A stretch of DNA of 64,000 nucleotides from Monoplex corrugatus (taxonomy: Eukaryota > Mollusca > Gastropoda > Littorinimorpha > Ranellidae), in assembly GCA_030674185.1 (NCBI GenBank), contig JAPXFY010000012.1:2007374-2071373 (forward strand), given 5' to 3'. Each line of letters opens with the position of its first letter. Position 1 is the first letter of the stretch. The translations under genes were made by a program, and so were the position numbers. The notes beneath the pieces are model-generated. The model made no database searches, was not told the DNA's origin, and worked only from the letters and a program-made list of their open reading frames with translations. Positions 30,706-43,701 of this stretch are shown here, piece after piece.

Positions 30706-33700
30706 ATGTGTAACAAACCCTATTATAGAATTATGTCATTTGTTATAAACCCTTTCACAAGATTATGTCATGTGTTACACACCCTGTCACAAGATAATGT
30801 CATCACAAGATGTCATGTGTTACAAACCTTGTCACAAGATAATGTCATCACAAGATGTCATGTGTTACACACCCTGTCACAAGATAATGTCATCACAAGA
30901 TAATGTCATGTGTTACACACCCTGTCACAAGATAATGTCATCACAAGTATGTCATGTGTTACCAACCTGTCACAAGATAATGTCATCACAAGATGTCATG
31001 TGTTACAAACCCTGTCACAAGATAATGTCAGTCACAAGTATAATGTCATGTGTTTACACACCCTGTTACAAGATAAATCATCACAAGATATGTCTGTGTT
31101 ACAACCCTGTCACAAGATAATGTCATCACAAGATTATGTCATGTGTTACAAACCTTGTCACAAGATAATGTCATCACAAGATAGTATGTGTTACAACCCT
31201 GTCACAAGATAATGTCATCACAAGATTGTCATGTGTTACAACCTTGTCACAAGATAATGTCATCACAAGATGTCATGTGTTACACACCTGTCACAAGATA
31301 ATGTCATCACAAGATTGTCATGTGTTACACACCCTGTCACAAGATAATGTCATCACAAGATGTCATGTGTTACACACCCTGTCACAAGATAATGTCATCA
31401 CAAGATGTCATGTGTTACACACCCTGTCACAAGATAATGTCATCACAAGATGTCATGTGTTACACACCCTGTCACAAGATAATGTCATCACAAGATATGT
31501 CATGTGTTACACACCCTGTCACAAGATAATGTCATCACAAGATTATGTCATGTGTTACAAACCCTGTCACAAGATAATGTCATCACAAGATTATGTCATG
31601 TGTTACATTCACACCCTGTCACAAGATAATGTCATCACAAGATGTCATGTGTTACAACCCTGTCACAAGATAATGCATCACAAGATAATGTCATGTGTTA
31701 CACACCTGTCACAAATAATGTCATCACAAGATGTCATGTGTTACACACCCTGTCACAAGATAATGTCATCACAAGATGTCATGTGTTACACACACTGTCA
31801 CAAGATAATGTCATCACAAGATATGTCATGTGTTACACACACTGTCACAAGATAATGTCATCACAAGATATGTCATGTGTTCACACCTGTCACAAGATAA
31901 TGTCATCACAAAATGTCATGTGTTAACACCTGTCACAAGATAATGTCATCACAAGATTATGTCATGTGTTATAAACCCTGTCACAAGATAATGTCATCAC
32001 AAGATAGTCATGTGTTAAAACCCTGTCACAAGATAATGTCATCACAAGATGTCATGTGTTACAAACCCTGTCACAAGATAATGTCATCACAAGATTATGT
32101 CATGTGTTACAAACCTGTCACAAGATAATGTCATCACAAGATGATCATGTGTTACACACCCTGTCACAAATAATGTCATCACAAGATTATGTCATGTGTT
32201 ACAACACCTGTCACAAGATAATGTCATCACAAGATGTCATGTGTTACACACCCTGTCACAAGATAATGTCATCACAAGATAATGTCATGTGTTAACACAC
32301 CCTGTCACAAGATAATGTCATCACAAGATGTCATGTGTTACACAACCTTGTCACAAGATAATGTCATCACAAGATGATCATGTGTTACACACCCTGTCAC
32401 AAGATAATGTCATCACAAGATGTTGCATGTGTTACAAACCTTGTCACAAGATAATGTCATCACAAGATTATGTCATGTGTTACAAACCCTTGTCACAAGA
32501 TAATGTCATCACAAGATGATGTCATGTGTTACACCCTGTCACAAAGATAATGTCATCACAAGATTGTCATTGTTACAACCTGTCACAAGATAATGTCATC
32601 ACAAGCTTATGTCATTGTTAAACCTGTCACAAGATAATGTCATCAAAGCTTGTCATGTGTTAAACTGTCACAAGATAATGTCTACAAGATTGTCATGTGT
32701 TACAAACCTGTCACAGATAATGTCATCACAAGTGTAAGTCATGTGTACAACCATGTCACAGATAATGTCATCACAAGATAGTCATGTGTTACAAACCTTG
32801 TACAAATAATGATCAAGAAGATGATGTGTTTACAACCTGTCACAAGATAATTCATCACAAGATTATGTCATGTGTTACACACCCTGTCACAAGATAATGT
32901 CATCAAATGATGTCATGTGTTACACACCCTGTCACAAGATAATGTCATCACAAGATGTTCATGTGTTACACATCTGTCACAAGATAATGTCATCACAAGA
33001 TTAGTCATGTTTCAACCCTGTCACAAAATGTCATCACAAGATTCAATTGTTACAACACTGTCACAAGAATGTCACACAAATGTCAATGTTACACACTGTA
33101 CAGATAATTACATCAAAAGATTAATTGTCACTGTCACAAGATAATGCTCACAGTACATGACTAGTGTTACACAACTGCAATATATGTGTCACACTGTCAC
33201 AAGATTATGTCGTTACACAACTTGTCATAAATAATGTATCCAAAAGATGTTCCATGTCACAAGTTAATGTCATCAGATATTCCTGTTACACACTGTCACA
33301 AGATAATGTCATCACAAGATAGTCATGTGTTACAACCACCTGTCACAAGTAATGTCATCAAGATGTGTCATGTGTTACACACCCTGTCACAAGATAATGT
33401 CATCACAAGATTATGTCATGTGTTACAACCCTGTACAAGATAATGTCATCACAAGATTGTCATGTGTCAAGTTCAACCTTTCACAAGATAATGTCTACAA
33501 GATGTCATGTTTAAAACCTGTCACAAGATATAATGCTCACAAGTATGTCATGTATGTCTCACAAATCTGTCACAAATAAGTCTCACAAGATGTCATGTGT
33601 TACACACTGTCAAAGATAATGTCCACAAGTATGTCATGTGTACAAACACTGTCACAGATAATGTCAATATATCAAGAATGTATGTGTTACACACACTGTC

Positions 33701-36305
33701 ACAAGATAATGTCATCACAAGATGTCATGTGTTACAAACCTGTCACAAGATAATGTCATCACAAGATTATGTCATGTGTTAAACCCTGTCACAAGATAAT
33801 GTCATCACAAGATTATGTCATGTGTTTAAAACCCTGTCACAAGATATGTATACAAGATTATGTATGTGTTACAACCCTGTCACAGATAATGTCATCACAA
33901 GATGTCATGTGTTACACAACCTGTCACAAGATAATGTCATCACAAGTTATGTCATGTGTTTACAAACTGTCACAAGATTAATGTCATCACAAGATAATTG
34001 TCATGTGTTCAAACTGTCACAAGATAATGTCATCACAAGATGATATGTCATTGTGTTACAAACCCTGTCACAAGATAATGTCATCACAAGAATGTCATGT
34101 GTTACAACCTGTCACAAGATAATGTCATCACAAGATGTCATGTGTTACAAACCTTGTCACAAGCATAATGTATCACATGAAATTATGTATGTGTTACAAA
34201 CTTGTCAAGTGATATGTCACACAAGATGTCATTGATTACACACCTGTCACAAGATAATGTCATCACAAGATGATGTCATGTACTTTAAATATGTCACAAT
34301 GATAATGTCATACACAAGATAGTCATGTGTACAAACTGTCACAAGATAATGTCATCACAAGATTAGTATGGTTACAACCTTGTCAAAGATAATGTACATC
34401 ACAAGATGATGTCATGTGTTACACACCATGTCACAGATAATGTCATCACAAGATATGCATGTGATACACAACTGTCACAGATAAACTATCACAAGATGTA
34501 TTGTAACCTCACAAAGTAATGTCACAAGATTGTCATGTGTACAACTGTCAAAGATATGTTACAAACTTTGTCATGTTAATTCATCAAAGAAATGTCTAAG
34601 ATGTTCACTGTTAAAAACTTGTCACAAGATAATGTCATCACAAGATTATGTCATGTGCTACAAACCTATGTCACAAGATAATGTCATTCAACAGTAAGTC
34701 ATGTTACAAACCTGTCACAAGATAATGTCACAAAATGATGATGATTCATGTGTTACAAACCTTGTTCACAAAATTCAAGATAAATGTCACACAAGATAAT
34801 TGTCTACAAATCATGTGTCACAACCCTGTCAAATCACAAATGTCATGTGTTTCAATATTGTCACAAGATAATGCATATACAAGATTATGTTACAAACTTG
34901 TCACAAAAATGTCATCACAAGAGTCATGTGTTACAAACCTAGTACAATATGTCATCACAGATTCACTGTCTATACAACTGTCTCACAAGATAATGTCTAC
35001 ACAATTTCAAGATACATAGATGTTACAAACCTGTGTAACAAATTGTCACAAGAATGATCATGTATGTCATGTTTAGCAACCCTTGTCACAAGATAATGTC
35101 ATCACAAGATTATGTCATGTGTTACAAACCTTGTCACAAGATAATGTCATCACAAGATGTCATGTGTTACCCACACCTGTCACAAGATAATGTCATCACA
35201 AGATGTCATGTGTTACACACCATGTCACAAGATTAATGTCATCACAAGATGATGTCATGTATTACAAACCTTGTCACAAGATGATGTCATGTGTTACCCT
35301 GTCACAAGATAATGTCATCACAAGATGTCATGTGTTACACACCCTGTCACAAGATAATGTCATCACAAGATTATGTCATGTGATAAAACCATGTCACAGA
35401 TAATGTCATCACAAGATGTCATGTGTTACAAACCCTGTCACAAGATAATGTCATCACAAGATGATGTCATGTGTTACAAATCCTGTCACAAGATAATGTC
35501 ATCACAAGATGATGTCATGTGTTACACACCCTGTCACAAGATAATGTCATCACAAGATTATGTCATGTGTTACAGTTACACACCCTGTCACAAGATAATG
35601 TCATCACAAGATAATGTCATGTGTTACAAACCTTGTCACAAGATAATGTCATCACAAGATGTCATGTGTTACAAACCCTGTCACAAGATAATGTCATCAC
35701 AAGTAATGTCATGTGTTACACACCCTGTCACAAGATAATATCACAAGATTATGTCATGTGTTACAACCCTGTCACAAGATAATGTTATCACAAGATGTCA
35801 TGTGTTACACACCTTGTCACAAGATAATGTTATCACAAGATGATGTCATGTGTTACAAACCCTGTCACAAGATAATGTCATCACAAGATTATGTCATGTG
35901 TTACACACCCTGTCACAAGATAATGTCATCACAAGTAATGTCATGTGTTACACACCCTGTCACAAGATAATGTCATCACAATGATGTCCTGTGTTGCACA
36001 CGCTGTCACAAGATAATGTTATCACAAGATGTCATGTGTTACAAACCCTGTCACAAGATAATGTCATCACAAGATATGTCATGTTACCAAACCCTGTCAC
36101 AAGATAATGTCATCACAAGATGTGATGTGTTACAAACCCTGTCACAAGATAATGTATCACAAGATGTCATGTGTTACAAACCCTGTCACAAGATAATGTC
36201 ATCACAAGATGTCATGTGTTACAAACCCTGTCACAAGATAATGTCATCACAAGATGTCATGTGTTACAAACCCTGTCACAAGATAATGTCATCACAAGAT
36301 GTCAT
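30706..36305. repeat. 45-bp satellite, left segment
   Basis: Tandem 45-bp unit GTCATGTGTTACACACCCTG + TCACAAGATAATGTCATCAC + AAGAT, with ACAAACC/ACACACC alternation and optional TTAT or GAT insertions before GTCATG. Units between about 32520 and 35060 are riddled with small deletions; those before and after are clean. The array is interrupted at 36305 by a LINE and resumes at 38392. Open frames of up to 209 codons are artefacts of 45 being divisible by three. Confidence 0.95.
36297..36305. repeat. Target-site duplication, left copy (AGATGTCAT)
   Basis: AGATGTCAT directly precedes the LINE's 3' tail and is repeated at 38392-38400, where the satellite continues in register. The bases preceding the two copies differ (A and G), so nine bases is the maximal length. 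Confidence 0.85.
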
Positions 36306-36417
36306 AATAATAATAATAAATAATAATAATAGAATATTTATATAGCGCAAAATCTTGATAAAATCAAATCTAAGCGCAGAAGCAGACACCACGCTAGCAC
36401 CGACACGCAACAACAAC

Positions 36418-36478
<61 letters not shown>

Positions 36479-38391
36479 CACACACAACACGCATAGCTAT
36501 AAATGGGAGAGAAAGAATAAAAGCAAGAATAAAAGCAATGGAAAATTATAGAGAGCATAGCATATAACAATTATATATTATAACCATGTGATTCCCCTCC
36601 GAGCGGAGACAGGCTGCAGAGGGGGTGGGGGGGTTGAGTGAGGTTAGGATTTTATGCGGAGGAGAAAAGGTGAGTTTTGAGAGCGGACTTGAAGGAGACA
36701 AAAGTAGGTTGCTGACGGACTGAGAGAGGAAGTTTGTTCCAGGAGAGTGGACCAGAAACAGAGAAGGCTCGTGGACCATAGGTATTGAGCTTAGTGCGTG
36801 GAAAGCGAAAAGTCAGAGGATCGGAGGCAGAGCGGAGGGTACGTGAGGGAAGATAGATCTCAAGTAGGCTTGACAGGTAATCGGGGGCTGCGTTATTGAG
36901 GCTTTTGTAGCACATGGTGTCTAGTTTGTACTGTATGCGCTTTGATACAGGGAGCCAGTGAAGTTGTGCCAGGAGAGGAGATATGTGGTCAGCTTTTTTC
37001 TTTTTGAGTACAAGGCGTACAGCATTGTTTTGAATGCGCTGTAGGATGTGAATGGTGGAGGCAGGAAGACCAGACAGGAGTGAATTGCAATAGTCAATGC
37101 GAGACATTATGAAGGAGAGAACGAGTTTTGCAGTTGTTTCGACAGAGAGATACTTCCTGATCAGCCTTATACGATGGAGATGATAGTAGCAAGATCTGGC
37201 AGTTTGAGAAACAAAGTTGTTCATGGAGAGGGTAGAGTCAATGCAGACACCAAGGTTTTTAGCTGAATCAGAAATTGGGACTGATGTGTTACATAATGGG
37301 AGAGAAAGAGGAGGCAGCTGAGAAAGTTTCTGACGGGTGCCAATGAGGATAGCTTCTGTCTTGTCGTCATTAAGCTGAAGTTTGTTGAACGTCATCCAGT
37401 TCTTAATGTCCGAGTAACACTCAGTGTTGCGAGTCAACAGGCGCTGTATATTATCAGGTGAGTCGCTGTCTTGAAGTTGGGTGTCATCAGCATAGAAGTG
37501 GTGTTTTATAGAGTGGGAGTTGATGATGGTGGACAGGGGGGAGGTGTAAAGAGTGAAAAGAACAGGGCCAAGGACAGATCCTTGTGGAACACCACAGGTC
37601 AGGTATGCAGGTTGAGAGTAAGTGCCATTGATGAGAATAGTTTGTTTTCTGTTTGATAAATACGAAGTGAAAAAGGAGAGAGCAATGTCACAGATGCCAA
37701 AAGTATGATGAAGTCTAGAAAGGAGAATACCATGGTCAATGGTATCGAAGGCTGCAGACAGATCAAGGAGTGTGAGGAGAGAGACTTTGCCAGTATCAGT
37801 TGCAAGGAGGAGATTGTTGAGAATGTGTAGTAGGGCAGTTTCAGTGCTATGGCACTGGCGGTAGGCTAACTGGAAAGGATTGAGGAGATTGTTGGCAGAC
37901 AGGTGAGAGTTCAGCTGGTTGAGGACGACTTTTTCAAGGAGTTTTGACAAGAAAGAGAGATTAGAGATAGGCCGGTAATTTTTCAGTTCATTTGGGTCTA
38001 AATTGTGTTTCTTGAGGAGAGGGTGAACAATAGCAGACTTGAAAGAATCTGGGACAGTTCCAGTTTGAAGAGAAGTGTTGATGATGTCAGTGATGAATGG
38101 GAGGAGAGTAGGGAGACATTCGGAGTAGAGAGAACCTGGAAGAGGATCCAGTTCGCAGGTTTTGAACGACATGGATTGATTGTGTTGAAAATTTCTTCTT
38201 GTGAGACTGGGGTAAAAGTAGTAAGAGGTGTGCCAGAGAAGGAAGGGTCAGGTGGGCATGGTTGACAGGGTGTCCTGTCAAGCCTGTCACGAAGAGTTTG
38301 TATTTTGGTGGTGAAATACTTGGAGAATACAGATGGGAGTTCTTCATTTGTATGTTTTGTTGGGAGAGGTAAATCTTTTCGTGTGCCAAGG
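36306..38391 (-). mobile_element. LINE family B (CR1/L2-like), 5'-truncated, inserted in the 45-bp satellite
   Basis: A 2.09-kb minus-strand non-LTR retrotransposon with a TAATAA-type 3' tail (36306-36333), the 3' UTR block with TATATAGCGC and a CA tract (36420-36480), and an RT ORF. It is truncated 5' inside the region between endonuclease and RT. The minus strand upstream of the RT reads PSVFSKYFTTKIQTLRDRLD, with one frameshift before the long ORF. The 9-bp target duplication and clean resumption of the array show that it inserted after the array existed. Closely similar copies lie at 48140-49091 and 63455-64000. Confidence 0.93.
36652..38172 (-). CDS. Reverse transcriptase ORF of LINE family B (506 codons, nearly intact)
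   Basis: RNA-directed DNA polymerase used for target-primed reverse transcription. Visible RT motifs: KNYRPISNLSFLSKLLEK (residues 64-81), LLDLSAAFDTIDH (135-147, catalytic D), GVPQGSVLGP (194-203) and FYADDTQL (YADD 227-230, catalytic aspartates), followed by LNDDKTE and the C-terminal SYNTGPRAFSVSGPLSWN-like block (here GPRAFSVSGPLSWNKLP). All core RT motifs are present and the frame is open to the natural C-terminus, so decay is slight. The start shown is simply the first in-frame ATG; the true ORF2 began far upstream with an endonuclease now absent and is frame-shifted just upstream of this ATG. The type is CR1/L2-like by motif style. Confidence 0.9.
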   Translation of the reverse strand: MSFKTCELDPLPGSLYSECLPTLLPFITDIINTSLQTGTVPDSFKSAIVHPLLKKHNLDPNELKNYRPISNLSFLSKLLEKVVLNQLNSHLSANNLLNPFQLAYRQCHSTETALLHILNNLLLATDTGKVSLLTLLDLSAAFDTIDHGILLSRLHHTFGICDIALSFFTSYLSNRKQTILINGTYSQPAYLTCGVPQGSVLGPVLFTLYTSPLSTIINSHSIKHHFYADDTQLQDSDSPDNIQRLLTRNTECYSDIKNWMTFNKLQLNDDKTEAILIGTRQKLSQLPPLSLPLCNTSVPISDSAKNLGVCIDSTLSMNNFVSQTARSCYYHLHRIRLIRKYLSVETTAKLVLSFIMSRIDYCNSLLSGLPASTIHILQRIQNNAVRLVLKKKKADHISPLLAQLHWLPVSKRIQYKLDTMCYKSLNNAAPDYLSSLLEIYLPSRTLRSASDPLTFRFPRTKLNTYGPRAFSVSGPLSWNKLPLSVRQQPTFVSFKSALKTHLFSSA

Positions 38392-41300
38392 AGATGTCAT
38401 GTGTTACACACCTTGACACAAGATAATGTCATCACAAGATGTCATGTGTTACACACCCTGTCACAAGATAATGTCATCACAAGATAATGTCATGTGTTAC
38501 ACACCTTGTCACAAGATAATGTCATCACAAGATGTCATGTATTAAACACCCTGTCACAAAATAATGTCATCACAAGATAATGTCATGTGTTACACACCCT
38601 GTCACAAGATAATGTCATCACAAGATGTCATGTATTAAACACCCTGTCACAAGATAATGTCATCACAAGATGTCATGTGTTACACACCCTGTCACAAGAT
38701 AATGTCATCACAAGAGGATGTCATGTGTTAAACACCCTGTCACAAGATAATGTCATCACAAGATGTCATGTGTTAAACACCTTGTCACAAGATAATGTCA
38801 TCACAAGATAATGTCATCACAAGATAATGTCATCACAAGATAATGTCATCACAAGATGTCATGTGTTAAACACCTTGTCACAAGATAATGTCATCACAAG
38901 ATAATGTCATCACAAGATAATGTCATCACAAGATGTCATGTGTTAAACACCCTGTCACAAGATAATGTCATGTTACACACCTTGTCACAAGATAATGTCA
39001 TCACAAGATGTCATGTGTTAAACACTTTGTCACAAGATGTCATCACAAGATGTCATGTGTTAAACACCCTGTCACAAGATTATGTCATGTGTTACACACC
39101 CTGTCACAAGATAATGTCATCACAAGATTATGTCATGTGTTACACACCCTGTCACAAGATAATGTCATCACAAGATGTCATGTGTTACAAACCCTGTCAC
39201 AAGATAATGTCATGTGTTAAACACCCTGTCACAAGATAATGTCATCACAAGATTATGTCATGTGTTAACAACCCTGTCACAAGATAATGTCATCACAAGA
39301 TTTGTTATCACAAGATGTCATGTGTTACACACCCTGTCACAAGATAATGTTATCACAAGATGATGTCATGTGTTACACACCCTGTCACAAGATAATGTCA
39401 GCACAAGATGTCATGTGTTACACACCCTGTCACAAGGTAATGTCATCACAAGATGATGTCATGTGTTACACACCCTGTCACAAGATAATGTTATCACAAG
39501 ATGTCATGTGTTACACACCCTGTCACAAGGTAATGTCATCACAAGATGTCATGTTTTTACACACCCTGTCAAAAGATAATGTCATCACAAGATTATGTCA
39601 TGTTACAAACCTTGTCACAAGATAATGTCATCACAAGATTAATGTCATGTGTTACAAACCCTGTCACAAGATAATGTCATCACAAGATAATGTCATGTGT
39701 TACACACCCTGTCACAAGATAATATCACAAGATTATGTCATGTGTTACAACCCTGTCACAAGATAATGTTATCACAAGATGTCATGTGTTTGCACACCTT
39801 GTCACAAGATAATGTTATCACAAGATGATGTCATGTGTTACAAACTCTGTCACAAGATAATGTCATCACAAGATTATGTCATGTGTTACACACCCTATCA
39901 CAAGATAATGTCATCACAAGATAATGTCATGTGTTACACACCCTGTCACAAGATAATTTCATCACAAGATGTCATGTGTTACAAACCCTGTCACAAAATA
40001 ATGTTATCACAAGATGTCATGTGTTACAAACCCTGTCACAAGATAATGTCATCACAAGATGTCATGTGTTACACACCCTGTCACAAGATAATGTCATAAC
40101 AAGATGTCATGTGTTACAAACCCTGTCACAAGATAATTGTTATCAGAAGATGTCATGTGTTACAAACCTTGTCACAAGATAATGTCATCACAAGATGTCT
40201 TGTGTTACACACCCTGTCTCAAGATGATGTCATCACAAGATGTCATCTGTTACACACCCTGTCACAAGATAATGTTATCACAAGATGTCATGTGTTACAC
40301 ACCCTGTCACAAGATAATGTTATCACAAGATGATGTCATGTGTTACACACCCTGTCACAAGATAATGTCATCACAAGATGTCATGTGTTACACACCCTGT
40401 CACAAGATAATGTCATCACAAGATGATGTCATGTGTTACACACCCTGTCACAAGATAATGTTATCACAAGAGGATGTCATGTGTTACACACCCTGTCAAA
40501 AGATAATGTCATCACAAGATTATGTCATGTTAGAAACCTTGTCACAAGATAATGTCATCACAAGATTAGTCATGTGTTACAAACCTTGTCACAAGATAAT
40601 GTCATCACAAGATGTCATGTGTTACCCACCCTGTCACAAGATAATGTCATCACAAGATGTCATGTGTTACACACCCAGTCACAAGATTATGTCATCACAA
40701 GATGATGTCATGTATTACAAACCTTGTCACAAGATGATGTCATGTGTTACCCTGTCACAAGATAATGTCATCACAAGATGTCATGTGTTACACACCCTGT
40801 CACAAGATAATGTCATCACAAGATTATGTCATGTGATAAAACCATGTCACAAGATAATGTCATCACAAGATGTCATGTGTTACAAACCCTGTCACAAGAT
40901 AATGTCATCACAAGATGATGTCATGTGTTACAAATCCTGTCACAAGATAATGTCATCACAAGATGATGTCATGTGTTACACACCCTGTCACAAGATAATG
41001 TCATCACAAGATTATGTCATGTGTTACAGTTACACACCCTGTCACAAGATAATGTCATCACAAGATAATGTCATGTGTTACAAACCTTGTCACAAGATAA
41101 TGTCATCACAAGATGTCATGTGTTACAAACCCTGTCACAAGATAATGTCATCACAAGGTAATGTCATGTGTTACACACCCTGTCACAAGATAATATCACA
41201 AGATTATGTCATGTGTTACAACCCTGTCACAAGATAATGTTATCACAAGATGTCATGTGTTACACACCTTGTCACAAGATAATGTTATCACAAGATGATG

Positions 41301-42235
41301 TCATGTGTTACAAACCCTGTCACAAGATAATGTCATCACAAGATATGTCATGTGTTACACACCCTGTCACAAGATAATGTCATCACAAGATAATGTCATG
41401 TGTTACACACCCTGTCACAAGATAATGTCATCACAAGATGATGTCTGTGTTGCAACGCTGTCACAAGATAATGTTATCACAAGATGTCATGTGTTACAAA
41501 CCCTGTCACAAGATAATGTCATCACAAGATGTCATGTGTTACAAACCCTGTCACAAGATAATGTCATCACAAGATGTGATGTGTTACACACCCTGTCACA
41601 AGATAATGTCATCACTAGATGTCATGTGTTACAAACCCTGTCACAAGATAATGTCATCACAAGATGTCATGTGTTACACACCCTGTCACAAGATAATGTC
41701 ATCACAAGATGTCATGTGTTACACACCCTGTCACGATAATGTCATCACAAGATGTCATGTGTTGCAACCCTTTCACAAGATAATGTCATCACAAGATGTC
41801 ATGTGTTACAAACCCTGTCACAAGATAATGTCATCACAAGATGATGTCATGTGTTACACATCCTGTCACAAGATAATGTCATCACAAGATGTCATGTGTT
41901 ACAACCCTGTCACAAGATAATGTCATCACAAGATGTCATGTGTTGCAACCCTTTCACAAGATAATGTCATCACAAGATGTCATGTGTTACACACCCTCAC
42001 AAGATAATGTCATTACAAGATGTCATGTGTTACACACCCTGTCACAAGATAATGTCATCACAAGATATCATGTGTTGCAACCCTTTCACAAGATAATGTC
42101 ATCACAAGATGTCATGTGTTACACACCCTGTCACAAGATAATGTCATCACAAGATGTCATGTGTTACACACCTTGTCACAAGATAATGTCATGTGTTACA
42201 CACCCTGTCACAAGATAATATCATTATAAGTTGAT
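38392..42235. repeat. 45-bp satellite, right segment
   Basis: Continuation of the 45-bp array with clean units. A variant with AACACCC (TTAAACACC) is frequent at 38530-39240, including a run of a short ATAATGTCATCACAAG unit (38795-38935). From about 40680 to 41585 the order of variants repeats that at about 35225-36130. It ends at TATCATTATAAG near 42231. Frames up to 366 codons are artefacts. Confidence 0.95.
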
Positions 42236-42385
42236 GTCTCTTGCTGTTGTGAGGTGTGAAAACAAAAGTAAACCTTTTTGCCACTTGTCCTTATACTTGT
42301 CCACAGTTTCACATGAAGTTGTCCGTTAAGCAACCAGACCTTTGGTTGACGTTATCAACAATAAGTAAACAAGTCTGTGTTAAAC
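42236..42385. other. Short non-repetitive linker
   Basis: 150 bp between two satellites. It contains an acceptor-like CTTGTCCACAG at 42305 followed by a short open block, but the reading phase does not match the candidate exons on either side. Confidence 0.5.
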
Positions 42386-43600
42386 ACGTAAACGCTGATT
42401 TCATATTTGTAGATTTCATCCTTTCACTTGCCCAACAAGTGTGTGTTATTATAGTGATGATTTCATAATTGTAGATTTCATCCTTTCACTTGCCCAACAA
42501 GTGTGTGTTATTATAGTGATGATTTCGTGTTAGTAGATTTCGTCCTTTCACTTGCCCAACAAGTGTGTGTTATATATAGAAATGATTTCGTATTAGTAGA
42601 TTTCATCCTTTCATTTGCCCAACAAGTGTGTGTTATTATAGTGATGATTTCGTGTTAGTAGATTTCGTCCTTTCACTTGCCCAACAAGTGTGTGTTATTA
42701 TAGAAATGATTTCGTATTAGTAGATTTCATCCTTTCACTTGCCCAACAAGTGTGTGTTATTATAGTGATGATTTCGTATTAGTAGATTTCATCCTTTCAC
42801 TTGCCCAACAAGTGTGTGTTATTATAGAAATGATTTCGTATTAGTAGATTTCATCCTTTCACTTGCCCAACAAGTGTGTGTTATTATAGAAATGATTTCG
42901 TATTAGTAGATTTCATCCTTTCACTTGCCCAACAAGTGTGTGTTATTATAGTGATGATTTCGTATTAGTAGATTTCATCATTTCACTTGCCCAACAAGTG
43001 TGTGTTATTATAGAAATGATTTCGTATTAGTAGATTTCATCCTTTCACTTGCCCAACAAGTGTGTGTTATTATAGAAATGATTTCGTATTAGTAGATTTC
43101 ATCATTTCACTTGCCCAACAAGTGTGTGTTATTATAGAAATGATTTTGTGTTAGTAGATTTCATCCTTTCACTTGCCCAACAAGTGTGTGTTATTATAGT
43201 GATGATTTCGTATTAGTAGATTTCAACCTTTCACTTGCCCAACAAGTGTGTGTTATTGTAACACTGATTTCATAATTGTAGATTTCATCTTTTGAGTCAT
43301 CCAACAAGTGTGTTATCATAACACTGATTTCATATTACTTGTAGATTTCATCTGTTGACTCATCCAACAAGTGTGTTATTATAATAACACTGATTTCATA
43401 TTACTTGTAGATTTCATCTGTTGAGTCATCCAACAAGTGTGTTATTATAACACTGATTTCATATTACTTGTAGATTTCATCTGTTGACTCATGCAACAAG
43501 TGTGTTATAATAACACTGATTTCACATTTACTTGTAGATTTCATCAGTTGACTCATCCAACAAGTGTGTTATCATAACACTGATTTCATATTTATGGATT
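42386..43600. repeat. ~62-bp minisatellite
   Basis: Left part (42400-43260): near-identical units GTAGATTTCATCCTTTCACT + TGCCCAACAAGTGTGTGTTA + TTATAGTGATGATTTCGTAT, alternating TAGTGATG and TAGAAATG forms. Right part (43260-43600): a diverged subfamily with ACACTGATTTCATATTACTT and CTGTTGACTCATCC. The boundary between subfamilies is sharp. Confidence 0.93.
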
Positions 43601-43604
43601 TAGG

Positions 43605-43676
43605 TCCTTTCACTCACCCACCACACCCAGTGACTTTCGTGTGGAAGTTGGTAGATAGGGTGAGTGAATGAAAGGG
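43605..43676. mobile_element. Hairpin repeat related to the TTAACCCTTTGA family
   Basis: CCTTTCACTCACCC at the left is an imperfect inverse of GGGTGAGTGAATGAAAGGG at the right, with a ~40-bp loop. Its ends resemble the TTAA-bounded hairpin just downstream. Confidence 0.6.
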
Positions 43677-43701
43677 TTCCTATACTTAGGCATTCACGCT
43701 T

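Noticed and set aside
36420..36480. CA tract as a separate microsatellite locus
   Set aside because: It is part of the LINE B 3' UTR: a CA tract sits in the same place in the copies at 27990-28070 and 48205-48235.
40137..41237. 366-codon plus-strand frame in the 45-bp satellite
   Set aside because: Same periodicity effect (45 is divisible by three); it consists only of satellite translation, such as CHKIMSSQD repeats.
30706..42235. Possible CRISPR-like array (regular short repeats)
   Set aside because: There are no unique spacers: the whole unit is repeated, and the context is eukaryotic.
42306..42365. Possible extra exon after CTTGTCCACAG, reading FHMKLSVKQPDLWLTLSTI
   Set aside because: It is open only in phase 0, whereas both neighbouring candidate exons require phase 1. 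Including it would break the frame. It may be real in another transcript, but I cannot support it.
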